A program made the position numbers and the translations under genes. Below are positions 47,292-58,300 of a stretch of DNA of 64,000 nucleotides, piece after piece. Location: the NCBI GenBank assembly GCA_029251085.1, contig JAQXDZ010000015.1:1-64000 (forward strand), read 5' to 3'. Positions within the stretch are counted from its first letter, which is position 1. Every line of letters begins with the position of its first letter. The DNA comes from Mariniblastus sp. (GTDB lineage: Bacteria; Planctomycetota; Planctomycetia; Pirellulales; Pirellulaceae). A model generated the notes under the pieces. The model saw only the letters and a list, made by a program, of their open reading frames with translations, was not told where the DNA came from and made no database searches.

Positions 47292-49061
47292 ATGGCTGTA
47301 CTCTTTCAAATTCGAAACGCTCACTTGAGCTATGGCGACCAAGTTTTATTAGACAACGCGGAAGCAACGATCACCGACGATGCGAAAGTCGGTTTCGTCG
47401 GTCGAAATGGCGCAGGCAAATCAACGCTACTTCGCGTGCTCATGGGCGAAGAGGAATTGGATGCCGGAGAAGTCATTCGACATCCTAATTTGCGAATTGG
47501 CTACCTTCGACAACACGACCCCTTCGCACCCGAAGAATCGGCTCTTGATTTTTTAATGCGTGACAGTGAGCAACCCGATTGGAAATGCGGAGAGATAGCA
47601 GGGCAATTCGAAATCAAAGGGGATTACTTAAACGGCCCCGTCCAATCGCTTTCTGGAGGTTGGCAGACGAGAGTCAAACTCGCCGCTCTGTTACTTCACG
47701 AACCCAACCTTTTGATTCTCGACGAGCCGACTAACTTTCTCGATCTTCGAACCCAAATTCTTCTTGAACATTTTCTAATTTCATTTCGCCAAGCCTGCTT
47801 AATTGTTTCGCACGATCGGACATTTTTAAAGTCGACTTGTGACCACACACTTGACTTGACCCGTGGCACCCTCACGATGTACCCGGGTAAGATCGCAAAG
47901 TTTTTAGAGTATCAATCAGAAAGACGCGAACAGGCTATTCGGGAAAATGCTTCGACCGCCACGAAACAGCGTCAACTCGAAAAGTTCATCGCAAAGAACA
48001 AGGCTGGAGCAAACACAGCGAGCCAAGCGAGGTCTAAACAGAAACAACTCGAAAGATTAAAGCTTAACGAAATTGCTTCAGACGAAAAGACAGCCCACAT
48101 CCGCGCGCCCCTGGTAAACCCCAAACAGGGTGCCGCAATTCGCTGTGAAGATCTTGCCATCGGCTATCCCGATCATCGCGTCTCAGAAGACATTAACCTC
48201 GAAATTGAACACCAACAACGAGCGGCAATCGTAGGCGACAACGGACAAGGAAAAACAACGTTGCTCCGAACACTTGTTGGTTCACTCGATCCGCTCGATG
48301 GCCGAACCCGTTGGGGGCACAACTGCTCAATCGGGACTTACGCGCAACACGTCTACACAACGCTCCCCCCGGAAGACACGGTTCTTGAGTACCTCGAACA
48401 ACAGGCATTGCACGGAACGACAGACCAACAAATCTTGGCAGTCGCTGGTTCACTGCTGTTCCATGACGATCATGTTCATAAAAAAGTCAAAGTTCTTTCC
48501 GGAGGTGAAAGAGCTCGCCTATGCATGGCTGGCCTGCTACTGGGTGATTACAACATTCTCGTGCTTGACGAACCCGGCAACCACCTTGATGTTGAAACCG
48601 TTGAGGCTCTGGCCGAAGCACTACTGGCTTACAAAGGAACAGTCATCTTCACCGCTCACGACCGCCACTTCGTAAATCGAATTGCTACAGCAATCATTGA
48701 AGTCCGTGACGGAACGGTAAAAAACTATGTTGGGGACTATGATTCCTATGTCTACCGCATCAATAAAGAAATCGAAGCGGGAGACAGGGAGTCAAACGGT
48801 CGCGGCGGCGCCAGCCAAACACCCGATGACAAACTGGGAAATTCAAACCAACCGCTATCTCAAAACAAGCAGCGTGAGTTCAAGAAAAAAATCAAATCTA
48901 TCGAGAGAAAAATCGCGAAGCTCGACGAAGAACGAAAATCTCTGAACGAAGCCATGCTATCGGTCACCGACCCCGAAAGAGCAATGCAAATTCATGAAAA
49001 AATAGAGTCCGTGACAAAAGAGCTAACTAATGCAGAGGAAGAATGGCTAGAACTGAATTAG
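47292..49061 (+). CDS. ABC-F family ATPase (Uup-like)
   Basis: The frame opens at 47217, but the ATG at 47292 (MAVLFQIRNAHLSYGDQ) is where family similarity begins, giving 589 residues. Two ABC modules without membrane domains are present: GRNGAGKSTLL, LSGGWQTRVKLA and LDEPTNFLD in the first; GDNGQGKTTLL, LSGGERARLCMA and LDEPGNHLD in the second (DEPG where the family normally has DEPT). A linker of about 80 residues between them is Lys/Gln-rich (KQRQLEKFIAKNKAG). A C-terminal coiled coil (about 535-589) is like that of Uup. ABC-F proteins act on the ribosome or, for Uup, on branched DNA; which applies here is open. Confidence 0.9.
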   Translation: MAVLFQIRNAHLSYGDQVLLDNAEATITDDAKVGFVGRNGAGKSTLLRVLMGEEELDAGEVIRHPNLRIGYLRQHDPFAPEESALDFLMRDSEQPDWKCGEIAGQFEIKGDYLNGPVQSLSGGWQTRVKLAALLLHEPNLLILDEPTNFLDLRTQILLEHFLISFRQACLIVSHDRTFLKSTCDHTLDLTRGTLTMYPGKIAKFLEYQSERREQAIRENASTATKQRQLEKFIAKNKAGANTASQARSKQKQLERLKLNEIASDEKTAHIRAPLVNPKQGAAIRCEDLAIGYPDHRVSEDINLEIEHQQRAAIVGDNGQGKTTLLRTLVGSLDPLDGRTRWGHNCSIGTYAQHVYTTLPPEDTVLEYLEQQALHGTTDQQILAVAGSLLFHDDHVHKKVKVLSGGERARLCMAGLLLGDYNILVLDEPGNHLDVETVEALAEALLAYKGTVIFTAHDRHFVNRIATAIIEVRDGTVKNYVGDYDSYVYRINKEIEAGDRESNGRGGASQTPDDKLGNSNQPLSQNKQREFKKKIKSIERKIAKLDEERKSLNEAMLSVTDPERAMQIHEKIESVTKELTNAEEEWLELN

Positions 49062-49155
49062 CAACTCAGACAAACACAAAGCCAGTATTAAAAGACTTTA
49101 AAAACTCACTTCAAAAAAACAAAACACCCAAAACTCAAACATTGAGGATCTCAAG

Positions 49156-49674
49156 ATGGATCTATTAGAAATCGTTTCGCTCGTTTCTCGCTGGCTGCAC
49201 GTCATTCCCGCGATTGCTTTAGTCGGCGGCACCTTGTTCCTGCGACTCTCGTACGTCCCTGCAACTCAGGAGTGCGACGCATCGGCGGAACTGCGTGAGG
49301 CAGTTCGAAAAAAATGGGCGAAGATCGTAATGATTTCGATTGCTCTCTTGCTCATAAGTGGACTGTACAACTCGGCAGTTAAGTCAATCGGCTACGAACT
49401 ATCTCCGCTATACAACGGCCTGCTCGGAATCAAAATCCTACTTGGATTTGCAATCTTTTACCTCGCATCTGTATTGTCAGGTAGAAGCGATAAGGCGAAA
49501 GCGTTTCGAGAGCGGGAATTACACTGGCTTAACATTCTTTGCATCCTAATGATCGTTACTGTGATGATCGCGAGCTACATGAAAATGAGCTCAAGTTCGT
49601 TTCCGAAAAAGGACAAGACTGCAACTACTGCCCAAAAGATCGTAATTGAAAACTTGCAATCGACACAAATATAG
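49156..49674 (+). CDS. CopD-like four-helix membrane protein
   Basis: A 172-residue integral membrane protein with four hydrophobic segments: SRWLHVIPAIALVGGTLFLR, IVMISIALLLISGLYNSAV, LLGIKILLGFAIFYLASVL and WLNILCILMIVTVMIASYM. A histidine in the first helix (RWLH) and another before the fourth (ELHW) are placed as in CopD/DUF2269-like proteins, where they may bind haem or metal. The function is unassigned. It follows the ABC-F gene by 94 bp on the same strand and may share its transcript. Confidence 0.75.
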   Translation: MDLLEIVSLVSRWLHVIPAIALVGGTLFLRLSYVPATQECDASAELREAVRKKWAKIVMISIALLLISGLYNSAVKSIGYELSPLYNGLLGIKILLGFAIFYLASVLSGRSDKAKAFRERELHWLNILCILMIVTVMIASYMKMSSSSFPKKDKTATTAQKIVIENLQSTQI

Positions 49675-50154
49675 AAACTTTGAATGGCCGCGATACAGTA
49701 AAACTTCGGCTTTACTACGAACTGGAGCGAAAGTCAGATTCTCCCGCCCAGTGTTGCGGATCCTAAAACCTAAAACTACTTCCCACAATTTACGACTAAC
49801 GTAATTTGGAAAGCTTACCGGCACTCACCAAGTCGGGTTGCCTCGTACTTTGCGTTGTTTGTTTTAAACCGATTATTCAAATTTTCGAGTATTATTGCTC
49901 GGTGGGCAAACCAAATGACGAGTTGAATCGAAATAATCGATACGGCAAAATTCGGCTCTGGCAGCATACGACCTGCAAAACTTGTGAAATCAGCTATAAT
50001 TCAAACGGTAGGACCAAGGCGGGCTGAGATGGCTTTCATACACAGCCCACGTGTGTTCACTGCAGTCATGACACCGCGTCAAAAACGCAAACGTCATTGA
50101 TTGACTGCATTTCAATCTGTATTCGGTGCGGCATAAAAACCTGCTGCTTTTTGA
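49675..50154. other. Intergenic region upstream of phoH cluster
   Basis: A 480-bp gap. A TATAAT hexamer at 49995-50000 could be the -10 of the phoH operon promoter, but no good -35 sits at the right spacing. Just after it is a 23-codon basic ORF at 50029-50100 (MAFIHSPRVFTAV then MTPRQKRKRH), preceded by AAGGCGGG. It may be a leader peptide or chance. No RNA gene was recognised. Confidence 0.35.
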
Positions 50155-51114
50155 ATGACTGAAGCAACAATTTCGTCTGTAGAACCAAAGCTTGTTCTGC
50201 CACTGTTTGGTGCCAAAGACCAACATCTCCGTCGTTTGCGGGAAAAATTTAACGTCACCATTACCCACCGGAATGGGCAAGTTAAAATTACCGGCGATAA
50301 AAAAGAGCAGGTCGCTCAGGCGACTGACGCAATCGAGCAGTTGACTGAGATCGTTCGAACCAAAGGTAACTTTAGCCCTGCTGTATTCGATGAGACGATC
50401 GCCCGGGTAACGGGAGAGTCAGCGCCTCGAAAAGCGATTGAAGCGATCCAGACGTTACAGGTCGGTAAAGAAATTCGACCGCGAACTCCCGGACAGGCGA
50501 CTTATGTCGACTCCATGAGAAACAACGATCTTGTCTTTGCCGTAGGCCCAGCGGGATCAGGAAAAACCTACCTAGCCGTAGCGATGGCCGTCGAAGCACT
50601 AAGAAACCAAAAAGTCCGGAAGCTCGTTTTAGTCCGCCCAGCGGTCGAAGCAGGTGAGAGCCTTGGTTTTTTACCAGGCGACCTTCAGGCAAAAATAAAC
50701 CCCTACTTACGACCACTACTCGACGCAATTCATGAGATGATCGGTTATGATCAAGTGCAACAACTCATCCAAAGTGATGTTATTGAGGTCTGCCCACTAG
50801 CCTACATGCGAGGCAGAACGCTTAATGAATCATTCATCATTCTTGACGAAGCGCAAAACACCACGACTGCTCAGATGAAAATGTTCTTGACGCGAATGGG
50901 TAACGAATCGAAAATTGTGGTCTCAGGCGACCAAACTCAAATCGACCTTCCCCCGAAAACACAAAGTGGCCTTGCCGATGCACTGCAACGACTCAAACAA
51001 ATAAAAGGTGTCGGAATCTCGCACCTAACTTCGAAAGACATTGTCAGGCACCGATTAGTTACCGATATCGTACAAGCGTACGACGGCAAACCTAACCAAT
51101 CACGATCCTCCTAG
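50155..51114 (+). CDS. phoH: PhoH family ATPase
   Basis: A 319-residue protein of usual PhoH length. The first 75 residues look like a KH-type RNA-binding segment (LREKFNVTITHRNGQVKITG). The ATPase domain has Walker A GPAGSGKTYLAVAMAV (about residue 130) and Walker B FIILDEAQNTTTAQMKMFL, followed by VVSGDQTQIDLP. PhoH proteins are helicase-related ATPases linked to RNA metabolism. Downstream on the same strand are the 7TM-HD, ybeY and corC-like genes. The phoH-ybeY pairing is conserved across bacteria and points to a role in rRNA handling. Confidence 0.94.
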   Translation: MTEATISSVEPKLVLPLFGAKDQHLRRLREKFNVTITHRNGQVKITGDKKEQVAQATDAIEQLTEIVRTKGNFSPAVFDETIARVTGESAPRKAIEAIQTLQVGKEIRPRTPGQATYVDSMRNNDLVFAVGPAGSGKTYLAVAMAVEALRNQKVRKLVLVRPAVEAGESLGFLPGDLQAKINPYLRPLLDAIHEMIGYDQVQQLIQSDVIEVCPLAYMRGRTLNESFIILDEAQNTTTAQMKMFLTRMGNESKIVVSGDQTQIDLPPKTQSGLADALQRLKQIKGVGISHLTSKDIVRHRLVTDIVQAYDGKPNQSRSS

Positions 51115-51206
51115 CACTTCCAAAACTGCTCGAACAATCAACGGCATTTTAGTTTCACCCAGTACCGTGATTCTCAAGCACCCCCAATCGAAAGTCATGT
51201 AGTACG

Positions 51207-53537
51207 ATGTCCAATGCTTCATCAAACCGTAATCGGTGGATGACCCCCGCACCTAAGACACCCTTCTTCAAAGCCGCTGATTTTTTGCAGCGGTCAGACG
51301 TATGGTCACGGATTGGGCTGTGCGCCCTGACCACCGGCATCTTGTACTTTGTCATGTTTGGCTGGGAACCCCCATTTCCCTATCGGATTCGCCAGGCTCC
51401 GCTCAGAGACATGCATGCCAACACACTCTTTGAAGACCAGGACCCCAAAGCTACCTTTGAAAAACGAGAGCGCACGAAACGAAACTTCAAAAACTATTAC
51501 GAGAACGACGCCCAAAAAATCGAGATCATTCGAGAAGAGTTAATCAACGATGTGTTCAGCATCATGCAACAAGAGTGGGGCGAAGTCGAAGGCTCCAACC
51601 TATGGTCTGAGTTCTTCGAAGTGGATGCCAACACAACCGAAGCGACTGCTGCTGACGAGGAATCGTTTAATTTATTTCGAGAAAGCCTTTCCGGTGATAA
51701 AGAACTTGAAAAACTGAAAACCATTTTGGATCTTGCACTTCTAGACATCAAACAAAAAGGACTTTTGATTGAACTCTCGCACGAGAGTGACCAGGGAAGT
51801 GTAGAGCAAATCCAGGTCTACCCGCTGGGCAACATCGACGCCAGCGAAGTCATCAAAATCGAAGAAGTCCGAATTGCTGAAGTGACCGACGAACTGCAAA
51901 AACGCCTGTCGGAAAAGCTCAGTAATGAATCCGATACAATCACCGACCCCGTGCTTGTTTCCGATCGCATATTCTCCTGGCTCAAACGGAAATTACCAGA
52001 GACGCTTTCCTACAACGAGGTACGTTCCAACAAAGAGCGAAAAGCTGCCGTCGACGCTGTCGAAATCGAGATGAAGCAAATTAACAAAAGTGACCCTCTG
52101 AAACCCGGCAACCTTCTGTCACTCGATTCGCGAGGCATCATGGCCGGCGTCCCCCTTACCCAGGAAGACATTAAACTGCTGAGACTGGAACATAACGCTC
52201 GTGTAGCAAACGAGACGTTTCAAGCCAAATTAATTCGCTCGACAATGTTTTTTGGTTTGTTTGCGGCAATTTTTTCAATGTTCTGCCAGTACTTGTTCTA
52301 CCGAGACCGTTACCTGCTAGACGATTTGAAACAATTTTCAATTCTACTGGGACTGATGCTAATAACGCTGACTCTCGCCTGGATTGTCACGGTCAATAAT
52401 GCCTGGCGGGCTGAAATAGTTCCAATTACGATTTTTGCGATGACAATTGCAATCGTTTACCACATTGAGTTAGCCATGCTGGTCGCTACTCTGGTTGCCC
52501 TTGCTTACACAGTCGCACATGGTTTCGGGCTTAGCGAGTTTGTTATCCTAACCGCTTCTTCATCCTCCGCAGCGTTGATGTGCCGTGTCATCCGCAGTCG
52601 AACCAAACTGGTCTACGTTGGCGTCATCGTCGCGACGATCATCTTTCCGACTGTCATCGGTGTCAATTATTTGATGGGGCAACCGTTTTCTTTGAACCTC
52701 GCTGCCGAAGCACTCTGGTTCGCTGGAGGTGCAGGAGTCGCCGGACTGATGATGACGGCGTTGCTTCCTTTTCTAGAACGTCTATTTGACATTCAGACTG
52801 ACATCAGCCTGCTCGAACTGAGCGATGCCAATCATCCGTTACTAAAGGAATTGGTTCAGCGAGCCCCTGGAACATACAACCACAGTATTAATGTCGCATC
52901 GATGAGCGAAGCCGCCGCGGATGCGATCGGGGCTAACGGCCTGCTTTGTCGCGTCGGCGCCTACTTCCACGATGTCGGCAAGTTAAGAAAACCTGAGTAT
53001 TTCATCGAGAACCAAGGGGGAGGCCCCAACAAACACGACGACCTGACGCCCTCGATGAGCACGCTTGTCATCCTCTCTCATGTCAAAGACGGCATTGAGA
53101 TTGGTCGAAAACACCGGCTACCACAACGGATTATCAATCTGATTGAACAACATCATGGCACAACACTGATCGAATATTTTTACCAACGGGCGTTGTCACT
53201 TCTAGAAGAGTCGGGTGACGAAGAAGCCATCGCCAATCTTGATGAGTCTGATTTTCGATACCCGGGGCAGCGTCCTCAAACTCCAGAAGCTGCCGTCATG
53301 ATGCTTGCCGATGCCGTTGAAAGTGCTAGTCGCGTCCTTCGTGAACCTGCGCCCGCTAGAATCGAGAGCCTTGTCCGCGACATTACTAAAAAGAAATTCG
53401 ACGACGGGCAGTTCGAGGATTGCGACATTACCATCAAGCAACTCAATACAATTCAGGAATCTCTTATTAAATCCCTGAATGCAATGTATCATGCACGTAT
53501 AAAGTACCCCGAGACGCAACCCGCAACCGCCACTTAA
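51207..53537 (+). CDS. 7TM-HD membrane phosphodiesterase (PgpH-like)
   Basis: A 776-residue protein. One N-terminal membrane helix (IGLCALTTGILYFVMFGW, about 32-50) precedes a long extracytoplasmic 7TMR-HDED-type domain (about 55-340). A block of about seven helices follows (about 345-530), then a cytoplasmic HD domain. HD motifs are RAPGTYNHSINVASMSE, YFHDVGKLRKPEYF (HD near residue 587), NKHDDLTPSMS and LIEQHHGTTLIEYFY. PgpH-type members hydrolyse cyclic di-AMP. No di-adenylate cyclase gene is in this window, so the substrate is inferred from family only. It sits between phoH and ybeY, as in many bacteria. Confidence 0.93.
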   Translation: MSNASSNRNRWMTPAPKTPFFKAADFLQRSDVWSRIGLCALTTGILYFVMFGWEPPFPYRIRQAPLRDMHANTLFEDQDPKATFEKRERTKRNFKNYYENDAQKIEIIREELINDVFSIMQQEWGEVEGSNLWSEFFEVDANTTEATAADEESFNLFRESLSGDKELEKLKTILDLALLDIKQKGLLIELSHESDQGSVEQIQVYPLGNIDASEVIKIEEVRIAEVTDELQKRLSEKLSNESDTITDPVLVSDRIFSWLKRKLPETLSYNEVRSNKERKAAVDAVEIEMKQINKSDPLKPGNLLSLDSRGIMAGVPLTQEDIKLLRLEHNARVANETFQAKLIRSTMFFGLFAAIFSMFCQYLFYRDRYLLDDLKQFSILLGLMLITLTLAWIVTVNNAWRAEIVPITIFAMTIAIVYHIELAMLVATLVALAYTVAHGFGLSEFVILTASSSSAALMCRVIRSRTKLVYVGVIVATIIFPTVIGVNYLMGQPFSLNLAAEALWFAGGAGVAGLMMTALLPFLERLFDIQTDISLLELSDANHPLLKELVQRAPGTYNHSINVASMSEAAADAIGANGLLCRVGAYFHDVGKLRKPEYFIENQGGGPNKHDDLTPSMSTLVILSHVKDGIEIGRKHRLPQRIINLIEQHHGTTLIEYFYQRALSLLEESGDEEAIANLDESDFRYPGQRPQTPEAAVMMLADAVESASRVLREPAPARIESLVRDITKKKFDDGQFEDCDITIKQLNTIQESLIKSLNAMYHARIKYPETQPATAT

Positions 53538-53561
53538 CACCACTTACCACAGCCTAATAAA

Positions 53562-54041
53562 TTGCCAGAAGACACCCACAAAATTGAGATTGCTGACGAG
53601 CAAGAATTACCCTTTGACGGGACTCGACTTGTCTCGACCGTCGCTCGAATTCTTTCCGACCACGAGCTAAATCAATCCGAAATCAGCATTGCTGTGGTGG
53701 ACGACCCGGCGATTCGCGTCATTAACAAACAATACCTCGATCACGACTATGCAACCGACGTGATTAGCTTCGTTTTAGATTTCGACGAAGCTGCTTCGTG
53801 CCTTACGGGGCAATTGGTTGTCAGCACAGACACAGCCAGCAACATGGCCGGCCAAATCGGTGGAACAATGGAAGACGAACTCCTCTTGTACGTCATTCAT
53901 GGCATGCTTCACCTGGTCGGCTTTGACGACAAAGACCCCGACTCTGCCGCCGAAATGCGAGAACAAGAACGACATTATCTCGCCCTACATGGCGTTGAAC
54001 ACCGCTGGCAAGGCACGAATCCCGATGGAGAACCCCATTGA
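53562..54041 (+). CDS. ybeY: YbeY endoribonuclease with altered third metal ligand
   Basis: A 159-residue protein starting at TTG, with no better start visible. The family core is present: YLDHDYATDVISFVLDF, GQLVVSTDTASNMA and VIHGMLHLVGFDDKDPDSA. The canonical metal site is HGxLHLxGYDH with three histidines. Here the first two are present and the third is Asp (GFDD). YbeY is a single-strand RNase needed for 16S rRNA 3' maturation and ribosome quality control. The gene lies 24 bp after the 7TM-HD gene and overlaps the corC-like gene by 4 bp, so all are co-transcribed. Confidence 0.93.
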   Translation: MPEDTHKIEIADEQELPFDGTRLVSTVARILSDHELNQSEISIAVVDDPAIRVINKQYLDHDYATDVISFVLDFDEAASCLTGQLVVSTDTASNMAGQIGGTMEDELLLYVIHGMLHLVGFDDKDPDSAAEMREQERHYLALHGVEHRWQGTNPDGEPH

Positions 54042-55321
54042 TGCCTGACTTGCTCTTCTGGTGCCTAATTTGTAGCGGCGTTATCACGACCTACGCAGCA
54101 ATCGCTTCGTTTGTCCTGAACGAGATCGCGTGGCACGAACTGGAAGAATATTGCAAGCAGAAAAAACAACCCAAACTGTTTGGAGTTATTTTCGATTTCC
54201 GAGAACAAATGACTCTCGGTGCTGGAATCCTTCAAATGATTGCAACCGCAGTGTTCGCTGTCACCCTAGCCGCGACGTGGATTGGGCCACGTCAGGTAAC
54301 CGAACTATCCGCTACCCAACTCACTTCGATTATTGGCCTCGTCTGCTTCAGCCTCGTCTTTTGCGGAAGCTGGATTCCCTGGGCGGTAGGTCGCGTCGGC
54401 GCCGTGCCTTTTCTTTTTCGAACTTGGCGATGGTGGTGGATGGTCTCTGCACTCGCTTGGCCTCTATTAGTTGGCGGCCGATTCGTGACTGCTATTTTTG
54501 CACGCGCCAGTGGCCAAGACGATGAGGTGGAAGACGAAGAAGAAGCGTTTGAAGATGAAATTCTGTCGATGGTTTCCGAAGGTGAACAAGACGGTTTCTT
54601 AGAATCAGACGCTCGAGACATGATCGAAGGCGTGATGGAACTCGACGACAACGATGTCAGCTCAGTCATGACCCATCGATCTCAGGTGGACGCACTCGAG
54701 GAAAATACGGACTGGGACGAAATGTTGCGATTCACCGTTGAATCCGGACGAACTCGCATCCCTGTTTATCAGGAAAAAATAGATAACATCGTTGGTCTGC
54801 TCTACGCCAAAGACCTTTTGCGGGAATCGCTACGAAGCGAAAGCAAACGCAAACCGCTTCGAAAACTTCTTCGAGATCCACTCTTCGTTCCTGAGACAAC
54901 TTTACTCGATGAGATGCTTAGCAAGTTTCTTCACGTGCGAACGCACATGGCAATCATTAAAGACGAGTACGGCGGTTTCGCCGGCGTCATTACCATCGAA
55001 GATATTATCGAGGAAATCGTTGGCGAGATCGTGGATGAAACAGACAAAGACATGAGCGAAGAAATCACGATTTTGAACGACCAACAGGCTGATGTCCTTG
55101 GCACTGTTCACATCGGTCGCCTTAATGAGACTCTCGGCATCGAACTGCCCGAAGACGACCACTTCGACACGCTCTCAGGCCTGATCATGCAGCAACTGAA
55201 TGAAATCCCTCGCCCCGGACGCGAGCTTGTTCTTGGCAGGGTTCAATTCAATATTCAGGAAGCAAACCGCCGGCAGATAAAATCAGTCCGAATCACCCGA
55301 CTCGAAGACGACATTGAATAA
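54038..55321 (+). CDS. CorC/CNNM-like protein (DUF21 plus CBS domains)
   Basis: A 427-residue membrane protein; its ATG overlaps the ybeY stop (ATGA-type coupling). Membrane helices near residues 1-30, 60-85, 93-115 and 135-155 resemble a DUF21 region. A very acidic loop (DDEVEDEEEAFEDEI) precedes the paired CBS domains (MTHRSQVDALEENTD, SGRTRIPVYQ, IVGLLYAKDLL, MAIIKDEYGGFAGVITIEDI). A CorC_HlyC domain forms the C-terminus (QADVLGTVHIGRLNE). Relatives are linked to magnesium/cobalt efflux, sometimes labelled haemolysins. It closes the phoH-ybeY cluster. Confidence 0.92.
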   Translation: MMPDLLFWCLICSGVITTYAAIASFVLNEIAWHELEEYCKQKKQPKLFGVIFDFREQMTLGAGILQMIATAVFAVTLAATWIGPRQVTELSATQLTSIIGLVCFSLVFCGSWIPWAVGRVGAVPFLFRTWRWWWMVSALAWPLLVGGRFVTAIFARASGQDDEVEDEEEAFEDEILSMVSEGEQDGFLESDARDMIEGVMELDDNDVSSVMTHRSQVDALEENTDWDEMLRFTVESGRTRIPVYQEKIDNIVGLLYAKDLLRESLRSESKRKPLRKLLRDPLFVPETTLLDEMLSKFLHVRTHMAIIKDEYGGFAGVITIEDIIEEIVGEIVDETDKDMSEEITILNDQQADVLGTVHIGRLNETLGIELPEDDHFDTLSGLIMQQLNEIPRPGRELVLGRVQFNIQEANRRQIKSVRITRLEDDIE

Positions 55322-55361
55322 TTCGTCGCTGCTGAAGTAACCTCTCGAATTGAGTAATTCC

Positions 55362-58300
55362 TCAAGCCTTTGATGGGACACTCTTAACTGCCTTTCGGCG
55401 TCTACCGAATCCAAGACAACCCAAGCCTAGCCCAAACATCAAAAATGTTGTGGGTTCAGGAACTGCCGAGAAACTGTAGTTGAGAACGACATCGCTACCA
55501 TTTTCCGAAAGTGTGAAGGTTCCCGGTGATGTGGCACCATTAACGTTGAATGAGAGATTTTCAATCGAATTTACCGAAGTCGCTCCGGTGAATATTGACC
55601 AAGATTCACTCGCCCCGTCAGTAGTCCAGAACGCATCTGCGAAGTTGACGGAACCACTAAAATCGAAATTCAGTGTGGTGGCGCCGTTAAAACTTAATGC
55701 CCCTCCGACATCGATCCCGTCAAAATCTGTTCCTCGCGTCCCACTGGAGTCAGATGCATTGGAAACCAATTCCCAATCAATGACAGCGCCTGCTTCGTAA
55801 CTCAAATCACTATTAAAAGTTTGAATGCCTGCAGAATTACCCGGGCCATGGGTTCCCGATATTGTGGTCGCACCCCCAATGGTACCCGTTCCAGCAAGCG
55901 TCGCCCCGCTGGCGACGATAACATTCCCGGTCGCTGCTGATTGATCTCCGTTAATGACCAACGTTCCCGCATTCACCTGAGTCTCGCCGAGATAGCTGTT
56001 AACACCTGTAAGGGTAGTTGTTCCACTACCAGACTGTCGAACCGTCCCTAAACCAGTAGTTGAAATAACACCACTATGGGTGTAGGCATTGCTTCGGTTA
56101 AACACGACAAGCCCGCGGTTATCAATCTCTGAAGTTACTGAGCCAGTCGTTCCGCCATTACCAATTTGTAATACCGAGCTTAAACCACCCTCGATTCGAA
56201 CACCGCCGGTCAAAGTGGTATTGCCTGTCAAGGTGAGTGTTCCATCTTGATCCTTATAGAAAAACCCGTCGCCGGCACCATCAGCGATATTCCCAGCGAC
56301 CGTCAAATTCCCACCATTGGTGCGAAAATGAAGATCTAACACATCGTTATTATTAACCGCGATGTCGCCAGAAAGAATTGCTGAACCTCCGCCAGTGCTC
56401 AGCTCAACATGGTTTAGAGCATTATCGTTGGCTAAATTGATATTGTTTACGAGCGTAATACCGTCGTTGAGAATCAAACCCGCATTTGTCCCCGCGAGGG
56501 TCACAACACCTGTTCCCAATGCTGAATTAGACGCCGCCACGATTTCCGTCTCAGAATTGATCGTCGTCCCGCCAGTGTAGGAATTGTTCCCCGACAAAAT
56601 TAACTGCTCGCCACTAAACTGAGCCTCTCCAGCGTTGTCTCCCTCTTGGATTAAGGATCCATCACCGCTGATTTGACCCGAAAACGTATAAGCGTCGCTT
56701 CGACTGACAAATAACTGAGCACCTGAAGCAATAATTACATCTCCACCCAACGAGCCACTAGTCGCGTTATCGCCAAGTTCAAGACTTCCATTTGTAATGT
56801 TAGTGGTTCCAGAAAAACCGCTTAAGTCACCCGAAATCCTTGCCTTTGCGTCTATTTCGATAGTGCCCGCACCACTAATTGAACTCGTTATAACTTGCTC
56901 ATTATCTAAGTTCTTGAAAAATTTAAGTTTAGCTCCCGAAGCAACCACTGCGTCCGAAGTAAAGTATCTCGCGGTTCCACCGCCAACCATGCCGTTGCTG
57001 AATCCTGTTCCGAGCTGAAGCGTCCCAGCATCCACGTTAAGCACCCCAGTGAATTTATGATTTTTTGCCGTAATAAGAGTTCCATCACCGGTTTTTCGAA
57101 AACCAGTTCCTGCGTTGACTTCATTCAAGGCTGGATTGGCTGCGTCATCTGTGTTGCTAAAAGTCTGCGAAACACCGCTATTGATATGAATACCCAAACT
57201 GGAGCCCGACTCAAACCCAGTTCCAATTCCATCAAATGCGGAGACTAAGTTTGCCTTAGTCCAATTCGCAAAACTGCCGCTTCCGTCGCCAGTCGACATG
57301 TTGAAAGCTAACGTAGCGCCACTCGCTACGGTAACGTTCGTAGAATTCCAATCGGTTTGAGTATTGTTATAGAGTTTGTCTTCATCGCTCAATCTAAGAA
57401 TTCCTGCATTGACGGTGGTAGTTCCGGTGTAGATGTTTGCATCTCCGCTACCATCATCGTTACCAAGAACCCAGGTTCCGGCACCGTCTTTGACCAGATT
57501 AATGATGCCTCCGCCGGCCGTGTTGTTATCTTGGATTCCTTGCACGACGCGGTTGTCATCTGTATTGGTGCCACCGAGGGAAAGTGTTCGAGCCACCGTG
57601 GCATTTACATTCCTTCCGTTCAATTTAAATTCCGTATCAAAGACGAGAGCCCCCGTACCATTGCTTTCAATATTCATTCCACCCGTCTGACCAGACCCAG
57701 CGGTGTTGTCACCCACCTTGATTTGAAGATCAGTGGTACTACCCGCACCAACATACTCAAGCGTGCCGGTGTTAGTATTGAGCCCTCCCTGGATGAAGCT
57801 ATCACCGAGATTTTCAACGCCGCTAAATTGAACAGTCCCCTTCCAAACTTGCAATTGATTGATGCCATTATCGGAGGCATTGTTAGTGCCCTGTAAAATA
57901 AGGGTACCGTCACCACCTTTTGAAAAGTTTTGGGTACCGGCGGTCGAAGTTATGTTTCCACTGAGCACCAGCGTCTCATCACCTTGAGCATAAAACTCTC
58001 TTGAACCAGACAACTCCAAGTTATTAGCAATCGAATGGGTGAAGGTTCCCGAACCGTTATTTGCGACATTAATGTTGCCACCCAAAGTAATTCGATTTCC
58101 ACTCAGCGAGAAATTCGTATTCGTGGAATTGAGGAAATCAATATCCCCAAACGTCGTTCCGTCAGCGAGATCATTGACCGAACTTGGCCGAATAATTCCG
58201 GCAAAATCTAACGTGTCATTTGCAGTGGGAGCGGAACCCGAACCCCAATTCGCGCCGGTTGACCAATTGTTATCCCCGCCTCCACCCGTCCAGGTTAGAT

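Noticed and set aside
57357..57896. A 179-codon plus-strand frame inside the PEP-CTERM gene
   Set aside because: It is an antisense shadow produced by the repetitive, low-complexity coding sequence.
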